Origin: Bacteroides sp.
Lineage (GTDB): Bacteria; Bacteroidota; Bacteroidia; Bacteroidales; Muribaculaceae
Reading direction: 5' to 3'
Length of the DNA stretch: 18,785 bases
Assembly: GCA_014801655.1 (NCBI GenBank)
Contig: JAAVDT010000032.1
Coordinates: 8,076-26,860 of the forward strand
Shown piece by piece: positions 1 through 6,929 of this stretch (positions are counted from its first letter, which is position 1; the number at the start of each line of letters is the position of its first letter). The position numbers were made by a program, and so were the translations under genes. The notes under the pieces were generated by a model that did no database searches, had not been told where the DNA came from, and was given only the letters and a program-made list of their open reading frames with translations.

Positions 1-9
1 CGAGCTTAT

Positions 10-87
10 TTTTTAGGCAATTTCACTGCGGAGCGAAGGAGCTTAGCGAGCTAAGCGACTGAGCGACAATGTGAAATTGGCAAAAAA
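10..87. repeat. Long imperfect hairpin element upstream of the fucosidase gene
   Basis: CAATTTCAC (18-26) is the exact reverse complement of GTGAAATTG (71-79). The stem continues outward, with two mismatches, into T-rich (10-14) and A-rich (83-87) flanks. Inside lies a second hairpin, GCTTAG-CGAG-CTAAGC (41-56), and repeated GAGCGA words (31-36, 61-66). The T-rich/A-rich ends would make it a possible terminator in either direction for a gene left of the window, or a dispersed REP/MITE-like element. The sequence shows the symmetry; the role is inferred. Confidence 0.6.
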
Positions 88-131
88 GAAGTCGCAGATT
101 GTATAAAAGATTCTTGTTCACTTACTTCGGT

Positions 132-139
132 TAAATTTG
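132..139 (+). promoter_or_regulatory. Possible -7 box of the GH95 gene
   Basis: TAAATTTG matches the Bacteroidetes -7 consensus TAnnTTTG and lies 26 bp before the GH95 start codon. No TTTG or TTG stands at the usual distance upstream, so only half of a promoter is visible. The 9-base word CACTTACTT occurs at 119-127 and again at 142-150, flanking the box. Confidence 0.3.
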
Positions 140-165
140 AACACTTACTTAAGTCCAGTCATGCC

Positions 166-2577
166 ATGAATCCACATCACCTGCTGATAGCCATAATCAC
201 CTTCATATCCGCCATTTCCGCATCGGCTGCATCTCCGCAGTCAAACAAAGTGTGGTTTTCCGAACCCACCTCCTCCACCGGCGGCGAGGCTTGGCGCATC
301 AACGATTTCAGCGCCACCTCCGAAAACCCCGACCCTCAGTGGGAGTCGCTCTCGTTGCCAATCGGCAACGGGGCATTCGGAGCCACGATTCTCGGCTCCA
401 TTGCCCGCGAACGCATTGTCATCAATGAAAAAACGCTCTGGATGGGCGGACCCGCCACCGGCCCGGAGAAGTATTGGAATATGAACCGCCGGGTCAGCGC
501 CGACTCTCTGGCCAAAATCCGCCGACTGCTCGACGAGGGCAACATCGACGCAGCCCACAGCCTGACCGCCAACGAATTTCGCGGCACCACGCCCTACGAC
601 CGCTCACGCTTCGGCACCTACACCATGATGGGCGAAGCATTCATCACCACAGACATCGACGAAGCCGCCGTCAGCCACTATCGCCGCGAACTCGACATCG
701 ACAGCGCCATTGTGCGCGTGTCGTTCCAAACCGACGGCGTGCGCTACACCCGCGAATATTTCGCCTCCTATCCCGACAGCGTCATGCTCTGGCGCTTCTC
801 ATCCGAGGGGGGCAATCAAAACCTGACATTCCGCTTCTCATCCCCTCACCACAAAGGTGACTTCCTCGCGCCGCAACCGGGCTACCTTATTTACCACGGC
901 CGCCTCGAAGGCAACCAAATGCAATGGGCGCTCGGAGTGCAGGTGCGACTTCCCCGTGGAGGACGGATCGAGACCGGCATATCCGACCAAACGCTCCGCA
1001 TCAGCGACGCACCCTGCATTGAATTCATCGTGGCCGGCGACACCGACTACGCAATGAATTTCTCCCCCGACCCGGCGGATGCCAACGCCTATGTCGGCAT
1101 CAACCCGATTGCTGCGGTGAAACGCAACATCTCCCAAGCCGGAGCACAGAGCTTTGCCAGCCTATACGCGCGCCACCTTGCCGATTATTCCGCGCTTTAT
1201 GGCCGCGTCACGCTCGACCTCGGCGGCGCCGACCGCTCCCACCTCGACACTCCCCGCCGCCTGGCCATGTATCGCATCGGCCTGCCCGACCCGCAGCTCG
1301 AACAGCTCTACTTCCAGTTTGGCCGCTACCTGCTCATCGCATCCTCGCGTCCCGGCACGATGCCAGCCAACCTCCAGGGCCTGTGGCACAACAATATCGA
1401 CGGCCCCTGGCGCGTCGACTACCACAACAACATCAACCTCCAGATGAACTACTGGCCGGCCACATCGACCAATCTCACCGAATGTTTCATTCCGCTGACC
1501 GATTATATCCGCTCAATCGTCGAGCCGGGACGCCGCACAGCATCCGCCTACTATGGCGCGCGAGGCTGGACAACTGAAGTGTCCACCAACATTTTCGGCT
1601 TCACCGCTCCCCTCGACTCCCGCGACATGTCGTGGAACTACAACCCCATGGCCGGCCCATGGCTCGCATCGCAACTTTGGGAATACTACGACTTTACGCG
1701 TAACCGCGACTGGCTCGCCCGCATTGCATACCCCATCATCCGCGAGTCGGCCCTCTTCGCCTCCGACCTCCTCGTCAGCCATCAAGGCCACCTCTCATCC
1801 TCTCCATCCTATTCCCCCGAACACGGCCCCATCGACCCCGGCGCCACCTATGCCAACGCCGTGACCCGTCAGATTCTATCTGAAGCCATACGCGCCGCCG
1901 CCGAACTTAATGCCGACACCCTCCTGCGCATCCGCTGGCAGCAGCAGCTCGACAGCATACTCCCCTATCGCATAGGTCGCTACGGCCAACTCCAGGAGTG
2001 GAGCCGCGACATCGACACCTACTGCGACCCCCATCGCCACACCAACCATCTCTTCGGCCTCCACCCGGGCAACACCATCGATGCCCTGACCGACACCACC
2101 CTCGCCGACGCCTGCCGCGAAACCCTCCGACAGCGGGGCGACGCCGCAACCGGATGGTCAATGGGATGGAAACTAAACCACTGGGCACGTCTGCGCGACG
2201 GCAACCACGCCCACATGCTCCTCAGCAACCTACTCAAAAACGGCACCGCCGACAACCTCTGGGACCAACACCCCCCATTCCAGATCGACGGCAACTTCGG
2301 AGGCACCGCCGGCATAGCCGAAATGCTCCTCCAGAGCCATGCCGGACGCATCGACCTCCTCCCCGCCCTCCCCTCAGCGTGGCCCACCGGAAGCGTCAGC
2401 GGACTCCGCGCCCGAGGCAACTTCACCGTCGACATCGACTTCGCCGACGGCCGCCTGACCCGCGCCCAAATCCACTCCCACTCCGGCCTCCCCGCCACCG
2501 TCACCTACGGCCCCCACACCTTCCACCTCCCCCCCCCCCCTCCCGGCCCCACCCACCCCATCCTCCCCCCCCAATAA
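166..2577 (+). CDS. Secreted GH95 family alpha-L-fucosidase
   Basis: The protein has 803 residues and begins with a signal peptide (hydrophobic 6-20, likely cut near ASA-A), so it should act in the periplasm or at the surface. GH95 enzymes hydrolyse alpha-1,2-L-fucosyl, or sometimes alpha-L-galactosyl, linkages by inversion. Family hallmarks are present: an N-terminal beta-sandwich domain (about 50-290), then an (alpha/alpha)6 barrel holding [12 protein letters not shown] around N422/N424, SPEHGP with E552 as the expected general acid, and QIDGNFG with D708. These correspond to the Asn pair, Glu and Asp described for the Bifidobacterium AfcA enzyme. Length is normal for the family. The oddity is the last ~16 residues, a proline-rich tail encoded by runs of 11 and 8 cytosines, where family members usually end in an ordinary beta-strand domain. 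It stands alone and is not in the SusCD operon, though fucose release would complement N-glycan or mucin use. Exact linkage specificity is unknown. Confidence 0.93.
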   Translation: MNPHHLLIAIITFISAISASAASPQSNKVWFSEPTSSTGGEAWRINDFSATSENPDPQWESLSLPIGNGAFGATILGSIARERIVINEKTLWMGGPATGPEKYWNMNRRVSADSLAKIRRLLDEGNIDAAHSLTANEFRGTTPYDRSRFGTYTMMGEAFITTDIDEAAVSHYRRELDIDSAIVRVSFQTDGVRYTREYFASYPDSVMLWRFSSEGGNQNLTFRFSSPHHKGDFLAPQPGYLIYHGRLEGNQMQWALGVQVRLPRGGRIETGISDQTLRISDAPCIEFIVAGDTDYAMNFSPDPADANAYVGINPIAAVKRNISQAGAQSFASLYARHLADYSALYGRVTLDLGGADRSHLDTPRRLAMYRIGLPDPQLEQLYFQFGRYLLIASSRPGTMPANLQGLWHNNIDGPWRVDYHNNINLQMNYWPATSTNLTECFIPLTDYIRSIVEPGRRTASAYYGARGWTTEVSTNIFGFTAPLDSRDMSWNYNPMAGPWLASQLWEYYDFTRNRDWLARIAYPIIRESALFASDLLVSHQGHLSSSPSYSPEHGPIDPGATYANAVTRQILSEAIRAAAELNADTLLRIRWQQQLDSILPYRIGRYGQLQEWSRDIDTYCDPHRHTNHLFGLHPGNTIDALTDTTLADACRETLRQRGDAATGWSMGWKLNHWARLRDGNHAHMLLSNLLKNGTADNLWDQHPPFQIDGNFGGTAGIAEMLLQSHAGRIDLLPALPSAWPTGSVSGLRARGNFTVDIDFADGRLTRAQIHSHSGLPATVTYGPHTFHLPPPPPGPTHPILPPQ
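2530..2540 (+). repeat. C11 homopolymer tract inside the GH95 3' end
   Basis: Eleven consecutive cytosines lie in codons for the proline run near the end of the fucosidase, and a second run of eight C follows at 2565-2572 just before the stop codon. A one-base slip in either would change the C-terminus and move the stop. Tracts of this length are prone to replication slippage and to sequencing error. Confidence 0.85.
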
Positions 2578-2623
2578 CCCCGGCTCACAAACCCTACTCT
2601 TCGGCAACCGGGCCCCTGCATCC

Positions 2624-2644
2624 TCAAAAACCCTCGATTTTTGA
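2624..2644 (+). terminator. Weak hairpin after GH95
   Basis: TCAAAAA (2624-2630) and TTTTTGA (2638-2644) form a perfect 7-bp stem with a 7-base loop, 46 bp after the fucosidase stop. The stem is AT-rich and no separate T tail follows, so termination strength is doubtful. Confidence 0.3.
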
Positions 2645-2647
2645 ACC

Positions 2648-2674
2648 GGGGGTGGGGGTTGGGTGTTGAGAGGG
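2648..2674 (+). promoter_or_regulatory. G-quadruplex-like motif just before the ZIP start codon
   Basis: Four G runs (GGGGG, GGGGG, GGG, GGG at 2648-2652, 2654-2658, 2661-2663 and 2672-2674) are separated by 1, 2 and 8 bases, and the last ends one base before the ATG at 2676. In mRNA this could fold as a quadruplex over the ribosome-binding region. One loop is slightly longer than the usual limit of seven. Confidence 0.4.
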
Positions 2675-2675
2675 T

Positions 2676-3455
2676 ATGGACGGAATTGTTATTGGCATAT
2701 TGGTGCCGCTGGTCGGCACGGTGTTGGGAGCGGCTTGCGTTTTCTTGATGAAGCGCCGGTTTGCACCGCTGCTGCAGAAGTCGCTCACGGGGTTTGCTGC
2801 CGGGGTGATGGTGGCTGCATCGGTGTGGTCGCTGCTGATTCCGTCGATTGAAATGGCCGGTGGCGAGGGCGTGAAAAGCATCGTGCCGGCTATCGTGGGG
2901 TTCCTCGCCGGCATTTTGTTTCTGCTTGCGCTTGATAGCTTTGTGCCACACCAACACATTGACAGTGAGGTGAGCGAGGGCCCGCGATCGCGTTTTTCAA
3001 AGACTGCCAAACTGGTGTTTGCCGTCACGCTCCACAACATTCCCGAGGGTATGGCCGTGGGGGTGGCATTTGCCGGGGCTATGGAACATAATTCCTATAT
3101 GCCGATGGCCGGCGCCGTGGCTCTGTCGATCGGCATCGCCATACAGAATTTTCCTGAGGGGGCCATCGTGGCCATGCCGCTGCGGGCTGCCGGCAATTCG
3201 CGCCGCAAATCTTTTCTGATGGGAACACTGAGTGGCGTCGTTGAGCCTGTGGCCGCTGTTATCACCATCATGCTCGCATGGCTAATCGTGCCGATTCTCC
3301 CCTATCTTCTCGCTTTCGCTGCCGGCGCTATGATCTATGTGGTGGTCGAAGAATTGATTCCTGAAACTCAGGAGGGGCAACACTCCAACATGGGCACGAT
3401 AGGTTTTGCCATCGGCTTCACGCTGATGATGGCTCTCGATGTGCTGCTCGGATGA
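2676..3455 (+). CDS. ZIP family divalent metal transporter
   Basis: This 259-residue inner-membrane protein has about eight hydrophobic segments and no signal peptide, the normal size for bacterial ZIP transporters. The metal-site motifs are clear: HNIPEG at 120-125 (TM4), QNFPEG at 157-162 (TM5) and EELIPE at 225-230. A short loop with HQH near residue 92 may be a cytosolic metal-binding region. ZIP proteins move Zn2+ or other divalent metals into the cytoplasm; this one looks closest to the GufA/ZIP11-type branch. The gene is alone on its strand, has a G-rich coding strand in contrast to the C-rich fucosidase before it, and ends 5 bp from the stop codon of the convergent acetyltransferase, leaving no room for a separate terminator. 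The actual metal cannot be read from the sequence. Confidence 0.92.
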   Translation: MDGIVIGILVPLVGTVLGAACVFLMKRRFAPLLQKSLTGFAAGVMVAASVWSLLIPSIEMAGGEGVKSIVPAIVGFLAGILFLLALDSFVPHQHIDSEVSEGPRSRFSKTAKLVFAVTLHNIPEGMAVGVAFAGAMEHNSYMPMAGAVALSIGIAIQNFPEGAIVAMPLRAAGNSRRKSFLMGTLSGVVEPVAAVITIMLAWLIVPILPYLLAFAAGAMIYVVVEELIPETQEGQHSNMGTIGFAIGFTLMMALDVLLG

Positions 3456-3460
3456 ACCCC

Positions 3461-4351
3461 TTAGAGCGGAAGGAGCATTTCAAACTGCTCGACCGTTGGA
3501 GCCATTCCGCATGAGTGGAGAAAAGCCTGCATGGCGACATCGCGCGAGTCGACGTTGAGCGCCTTAAGTCTCGGAAACTCCACTTCAGGCAGCAGCGCGG
3601 CCATCAATGCCAACCCCACGCCCCGGCGGCGCATGCGCCTGTCAACGGCCAGCAGACTGACATCGCCATAGGCCACCTCCGACGCTATGAATCCCACCGG
3701 CTCACCGTCGCCGTCAAATGCAGCGAAGCACACAAACGCCTGCTCATTGCGCCGCAACGAGTCGAGCGAATTTTGCCACGACGGATCATAATCCATAAAT
3801 CCGGCCAGCCGACTCTCGCCAAAGCCAATCAACTCAGCCACAGAGATGCGCCTGATTTCAACCGGAGCCTCCGCCCGCCGTGTGATTGACGCTTCGACAT
3901 CCGCGCGCCGACCGCCAAAGCACACAAACTCGCGCAAAGTCTCAAAGCCCTGACGGCGGTAGATTTTCACCGCCGGATGATTGTCGCAAAGTACCTCAAG
4001 CAGATATTGACCGACACCCGCAGCGCGAAGCACCGGCAGCGACCACCCAAAAATGCGGTCGGTCAGCCCCCGGCCACGATAAGCCGGAATGGTGCCCGTA
4101 CCCGTGTCGTAGGCCGTCATCCGGCCACCATGCTCTCCGATGCCATTGATGATAAACGACACCAGCCGTCCGGCGTCAAACGCACCAAACGAAAGATCAA
4201 GCCTCACACCCCGGCGACGCAGCATATCCCACAACGACTCCTCATCAAGCGAAAGCCCATAATCGGCAAACGCCTCCAGAAAAGCCCCCGTAATCACCTC
4301 ACGCCCAACCCCGTCAAGCGCCCTAACCTCAATCTCATCATCTCTCTCCAT
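3461..4351 (-). CDS. Tandem GNAT-domain N-acetyltransferase
   Basis: The product is about 296 residues from the ATG at 4351. The frame stays open three codons upstream to a TTG at 4360, but the ATG is the more likely start. Two GNAT-like halves are visible. The first has an acetyl-CoA loop (TIPAYRGRGLTDRIF, about residues 88-101) and the typical YRRQGF stretch near 131-136. The second has LAVDRRMRRRGVGLALM at about 234-250. Such two-domain GNATs transfer acetyl groups from acetyl-CoA to small molecules or protein amines, and the substrate is not predictable here. No signal peptide is present, so it is cytoplasmic. It overlaps nothing and is convergent with the ZIP gene. Its upstream region carries a -7-like box (4384-4377) and, further up, three palindromes that may be operators. 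Confidence 0.85.
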   Translation of the reverse strand: MERDDEIEVRALDGVGREVITGAFLEAFADYGLSLDEESLWDMLRRRGVRLDLSFGAFDAGRLVSFIINGIGEHGGRMTAYDTGTGTIPAYRGRGLTDRIFGWSLPVLRAAGVGQYLLEVLCDNHPAVKIYRRQGFETLREFVCFGGRRADVEASITRRAEAPVEIRRISVAELIGFGESRLAGFMDYDPSWQNSLDSLRRNEQAFVCFAAFDGDGEPVGFIASEVAYGDVSLLAVDRRMRRRGVGLALMAALLPEVEFPRLKALNVDSRDVAMQAFLHSCGMAPTVEQFEMLLPL

Positions 4352-4376
4352 AGCAGTCAAATTTTTATTTATAATA

Positions 4377-4384
4377 CAAAATTA
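4377..4384 (-). promoter_or_regulatory. Possible -7 box of the GNAT gene
   Basis: On the minus strand the sequence reads TAATTTTG, a match to TAnnTTTG, 25 bp before the ATG at 4351. A -33 element at the expected spacing is not obvious. The three palindromes at 4401-4508 lie directly upstream of it. Confidence 0.35.
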
Positions 4385-4400
4385 GCAAATCCCCCTAAAT

Positions 4401-4508
4401 AATTTTATTAAGTATACTAAACAAAATTGGAGTAATTGGCAATTTTATTTAGTATACTTAATAAAACTGCCGAAATTATGGATTTTGTTTAGTATACTTA
4501 ATAAAAAT
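4401..4508. repeat. Three 28-bp palindromes with a 40-bp period (AGTATACT array)
   Basis: Three units, 4401-4428, 4441-4468 and 4481-4508, are each an imperfect palindrome centred on AGTATACT (4411, 4451, 4491) with arms of the form ATTTTRTTWAGTA. Arm pairing is 12, 12 and 10 of 14 bases. Spacers are exactly 12 bp, so centres are exactly 40 bp apart, and even the AATT in each spacer (4434, 4474) keeps the period. Unit 1 is in the opposite sense to units 2 and 3 in its asymmetric positions. The array sits 50-157 bp upstream of the GNAT start and looks like repeated binding sites for a dimeric DNA-binding protein; no such regulator is encoded in the window. Confidence 0.8.
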
Positions 4509-4558
4509 GTCGGATGAGGGGGGTGGGAGAGTTGGATTTCATTCAGGCTTTACCCGAA

Positions 4559-4637
4559 TTGTAGGGACGTACGGTTCGTGCGTCCGGTTGAGAATCAGTG
4601 TTTTATCGTCGGACGCACGAGCCGTGCGTCCCTACAA
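4559..4637. repeat. 28-bp inverted repeat hairpin (GTAGGGACG type)
   Basis: Arms 4559-4586 and 4610-4637 are complementary over 28 bp with two mismatches that become G-U pairs in one transcript; the loop is 23 bases. Each arm itself contains near-palindromic GGACGYACGG and CGTGCGTCC words, so it can also fold locally. It is in the non-coding gap downstream of the minus-strand DUF1573 gene and could stop its transcription, but the lack of a T tail and the length suggest a dispersed intergenic hairpin or MITE-like remnant. Confidence 0.75.
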
Positions 4638-4691
4638 TGAGAGGGGAGCCCCATGAGGCCTTATCTTGGCTTATGCTAACAGCATTTGGAG

Positions 4692-5420
4692 TTAGTTGGG
4701 GAGGAGGGTGAGGGGGATGGGGGTGAGCCGGTAGCCGTTGACTATGGGGATCAGGTTGACGGTGCTGGCGGAGGGGAGCTTGCCTGTGGCTATGGCGGTC
4801 AGGGTGATGGTGCCTTCGCCGTCGGGGGGCAGGATGTGGCTTGAGGGGATGAGTATTTCGAAGCCTGCCGGGGTCTCTTCGAGTTCAAACGATAGCTGCA
4901 TTCCAACCGGAAAATCGTTCATGAAACGCAGCTCCACGCTCTTGCTGCTCCCCTTTGCAACGCGGCCGAAATTGATTTTCGACCGGTTGGTCATCAGTCC
5001 GTGACCGAGGTCGCAGTGATAATTGTCGCGCTTGGCCGAGGGTGTAGCCTTGACCACTCCTTTGATATTGACGCGATTAATCTTCTTGTCGGTGGAAACC
5101 ACTGTCACCTCTTTATGAAACGATCCTGACCGACCGGCCGGATCAAACCTGACTATCAGGTCTGCCGTCGCGCCGGGAGCGATGGGCTTTGTCGGGGCAA
5201 CGGCGGTTACGCATCGGCAACCGGTGCGCACTGAAACGATGACGATTGGCTCGGAACCGGTGTTAGTGAGCCGGAAAGTGTGCGACACACGTCCCGCGGC
5301 CTCATCGATGGTGCCGAAATCAAAAAGTTTGCTGTCGACCTTCAGGTCGGGATTGCCGCTCTGAGCCGCGAGAGAAATCGAAGCCAGGAGAGAGCAAAGA
5401 ATAGCTAATAATCGGTTCAT
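4692..5420 (-). CDS. Secreted DUF1573 (ASH-like) domain protein
   Basis: The protein has 242 residues with a signal peptide (about 1-19, ending SLAAQ). The first DUF1573 domain (about 25-120) shows the family pattern LFDFGTIDEAAGRVSHTF, NTGSEP and RFDPAGR, with C68-R-C70 where most members have a CGC motif. A second, more divergent immunoglobulin-like domain fills about 145-242 (INFGRVAKGSS, then a late TITLTAIATG strand). DUF1573 proteins are common exported proteins of Bacteroidetes; their molecular function is not established. It is a single gene, between the GNAT-side repeats and the 3' end of the SusCD operon. It is clearly related to the two DUF1573 genes at 16260 and 16688, but is the only one outside that pair. 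A -7-like box at 5531-5524 inside the structured element upstream may drive it. Confidence 0.85.
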   Translation of the reverse strand: MNRLLAILCSLLASISLAAQSGNPDLKVDSKLFDFGTIDEAAGRVSHTFRLTNTGSEPIVIVSVRTGCRCVTAVAPTKPIAPGATADLIVRFDPAGRSGSFHKEVTVVSTDKKINRVNIKGVVKATPSAKRDNYHCDLGHGLMTNRSKINFGRVAKGSSKSVELRFMNDFPVGMQLSFELEETPAGFEILIPSSHILPPDGEGTITLTAIATGKLPSASTVNLIPIVNGYRLTPIPLTLLPN

Positions 5421-5435
5421 AATTAAATATATAAA

Positions 5436-5582
5436 ATCGCCGGCAATGCACTGGGTTTCCCGCCATCCGGTTAGCTCGCCCGGAGACGGGCAGAGTTAAA
5501 AAAATCTGACGTTAATAGTTGGGCAAAGATATGTCTCCGAGCTTGTGGCTAAGGAGGTGGAAGCCCGTGCATTGCCGGCGAT
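5436..5582. other. Structured ~147-bp element with 16-bp perfect terminal inverted repeats
   Basis: ATCGCCGGCAATGCAC (5436-5451) and GTGCATTGCCGGCGAT (5567-5582) are exact reverse complements. The stem continues after one bulged base as GGGTTTCC (5453-5460) with GGAAGCCC (5559-5566), then TTAGC (5471-5475) with GCTAA (5548-5552). The interior offers two competing folds: a GCCCG-GAGA-CGGGC hairpin (5478-5491, GNRA-type loop on the plus strand), or GGAGAC (5482-5487) with GTCTCC (5533-5538) extended by AGCTC/GAGCT. A minus-strand TATCTTTG (5531-5524) matches the -7 consensus. It could be a small RNA, the leader of the DUF1573 gene at 5420, or a MITE. No target-site duplication is evident. Confidence 0.6.
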
Positions 5583-5594
5583 GTTTTGCAACAG

Positions 5595-5624
5595 AAAGGG
5601 GCGTGGCCCTCACGGTCACGCCCC
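5595..5624 (-). terminator. Terminator of the SusCD operon
   Basis: GGGGCGTGGCC (5598-5608) pairs with GGTCACGCCCC (5614-5624), an 11-bp stem with one G-U pair and a 5-base loop. It lies 55 bp past the stop codon of the last operon gene, and on the minus strand is followed by TTT (5597-5595) and then CTG. The stem is strong and the T tail short. Confidence 0.65.
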
Positions 5625-5678
5625 CGGTCGGAATATAGAAAAATTTCTATGAAGTAAAGGATTCGTTGGGGGATGTCA

Positions 5679-6905
5679 TCAGAAGGGGCACTTCTGATTG
5701 TCGACATACTTCACTGTGCCGAAAGGCACTGCGTCGTAGCCGTGACCGGTTTCGTCGCGCACAGAACCGTCGTCCTGAGTTTCGCCGTTGAAGCGCCAGT
5801 AGCCCACGAGGCCGGGAGTGGTCGGGTCAACGTAGCAGATACCGTTTTCGATTTCGTCGAGTGTGCGGGCTACGTTCCAGACGCGACATTCAGAGATGTA
5901 GCCGTCGAAGAAGCGGGCCATACCTGCCGAGCGGCCGATTGCGAAGCCATCAGACTCCCAGTTGTGACCGTCGTAAGCGATAGCGAGGTTCACGGTGCCG
6001 CCATTCTTGGTTTCAACGAAGTGAATCTGTTCGCCGTCGAGATAGAGGCGCAGGTACTTGCCGTCGTAAACGGCAGCGAAGTGCAGCCAGTGGCCGGTTT
6101 CGAATTCTTTTTCAACCCATGATTCGTAGTGGTCCTTCTTGTCGGGGTGGTAGGCAGTGCCGATAGAACCCTTCACAAACTGCAGTTTGTTGACGGGGTT
6201 GCCGGCGCCGTCGCCGAAGCGGAAGAGGAAGTTTTCTTCGCAACCGCAGAGCGAGCTGATGGCGTTGCCGTTGTTGGGGCGAGCGCCGTGGCCGAACGAC
6301 ATGGGGAGCACCTTCATTTCCAGAGTCATCTGCTCCATTGCCTGCACGGGCGAGTCGGGGTTGTTGCAAGTCCAGAACATGGGGATGTTGAAACCGCCCT
6401 GACCGCCGAGGTTGGCAGCCTTGATGTTGATGACTTTGTTGAAGATCACATAGGCAGTGCGTGAGGTTTCAAGCACGGAGAGATTGCCGTCGTCGACAGA
6501 AGTGATGGTGACGGGCAGACAGTAGCCCACGCCTTCCTGAAGTTTGTCGCCGTCGGCAGTCAGCTTCATCTGAGTCGACTGAGCCGATCCGGCTTTGATT
6601 ACGAGTTCGCCGCCTTCAACAGTGTAGGCATCCGTCGGGGGCACCTGATAGTTGCGGCCGGTCTTTTTGTTGTAGGCTTCGAGGAGTTCGGGGGCGGCCA
6701 CCATCTTCACCTTGATGTCGTGGTCGGCCTTGGCCGAAGAAGTGACAGTGATGCCCATTTCTGACTGACCGTCAACGAGGAAGCGGACATTCTGAGATGA
6801 GAGGGTTCCTGTCACGAACACGGCGTCACTGAAATCCGTGTCGTTGGAGCAGCCGGTGAAAATCATAGCCAGCGCTGCGAGTGAACCAATGATATACTTT
6901 TTCAT
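5679..6905 (-). CDS. DUF1735 + LamG-like surface lipoprotein (glycan-binding)
   Basis: The 408-residue product has a lipoprotein signal ending FTG-C19. Residues about 25-160 form a DUF1735-type domain (long beta-rich stretch with LLEAYNKKTGRNYQVPP, the usual 'Y N .. G T . Y . . L P' signature). Residues about 170-395 form a concanavalin/LamG-like domain with HWLHFAAVYDG, LRLYLDGE, FDGYISECRVWNVARTLDEI and LVGYWRFNGE. In SusCD loci, DUF1735 proteins with C-terminal carbohydrate-binding folds are usually surface glycan-binding proteins; a hydrolase role is not indicated by any catalytic motif. It is the last gene of the operon, 24 bp after its sister gene, and is followed by a terminator. Ligand is unknown; N-glycan is the inference from the GH18 gene upstream. 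Confidence 0.88.
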   Translation of the reverse strand: MKKYIIGSLAALAMIFTGCSNDTDFSDAVFVTGTLSSQNVRFLVDGQSEMGITVTSSAKADHDIKVKMVAAPELLEAYNKKTGRNYQVPPTDAYTVEGGELVIKAGSAQSTQMKLTADGDKLQEGVGYCLPVTITSVDDGNLSVLETSRTAYVIFNKVINIKAANLGGQGGFNIPMFWTCNNPDSPVQAMEQMTLEMKVLPMSFGHGARPNNGNAISSLCGCEENFLFRFGDGAGNPVNKLQFVKGSIGTAYHPDKKDHYESWVEKEFETGHWLHFAAVYDGKYLRLYLDGEQIHFVETKNGGTVNLAIAYDGHNWESDGFAIGRSAGMARFFDGYISECRVWNVARTLDEIENGICYVDPTTPGLVGYWRFNGETQDDGSVRDETGHGYDAVPFGTVKYVDNQKCPF

Positions 6906-6929
6906 GATTAAATGTTCAGTGAATGATTA

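Noticed and set aside
2530..2577. Frameshift in GH95 at the C11 tract
   Set aside because: Both alternative frames after the tract also give low-complexity proline-rich text, so no lost C-terminal domain is visible. It is kept as a finding, not called a pseudogene.
1998..2669. Plus-strand open frame of 223 codons inside GH95
   Set aside because: It is a proline/arginine/histidine-rich shadow of the C-rich fucosidase gene in another frame, with no recognisable domain.
4352..4360. TTG start three codons upstream of the GNAT ATG
   Set aside because: The ATG at 4351 is a normal start, and nothing conserved lies in the three extra codons.
4401..4508. CRISPR array
   Set aside because: There are only three units, the repeats are full palindromes, one is inverted, and the spacers are 12 bp with no cas genes nearby.
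5436..5582. Insertion sequence
   Set aside because: The element has terminal inverted repeats but is only 147 bp, encodes nothing and shows no target-site duplication, so it is at most a MITE.
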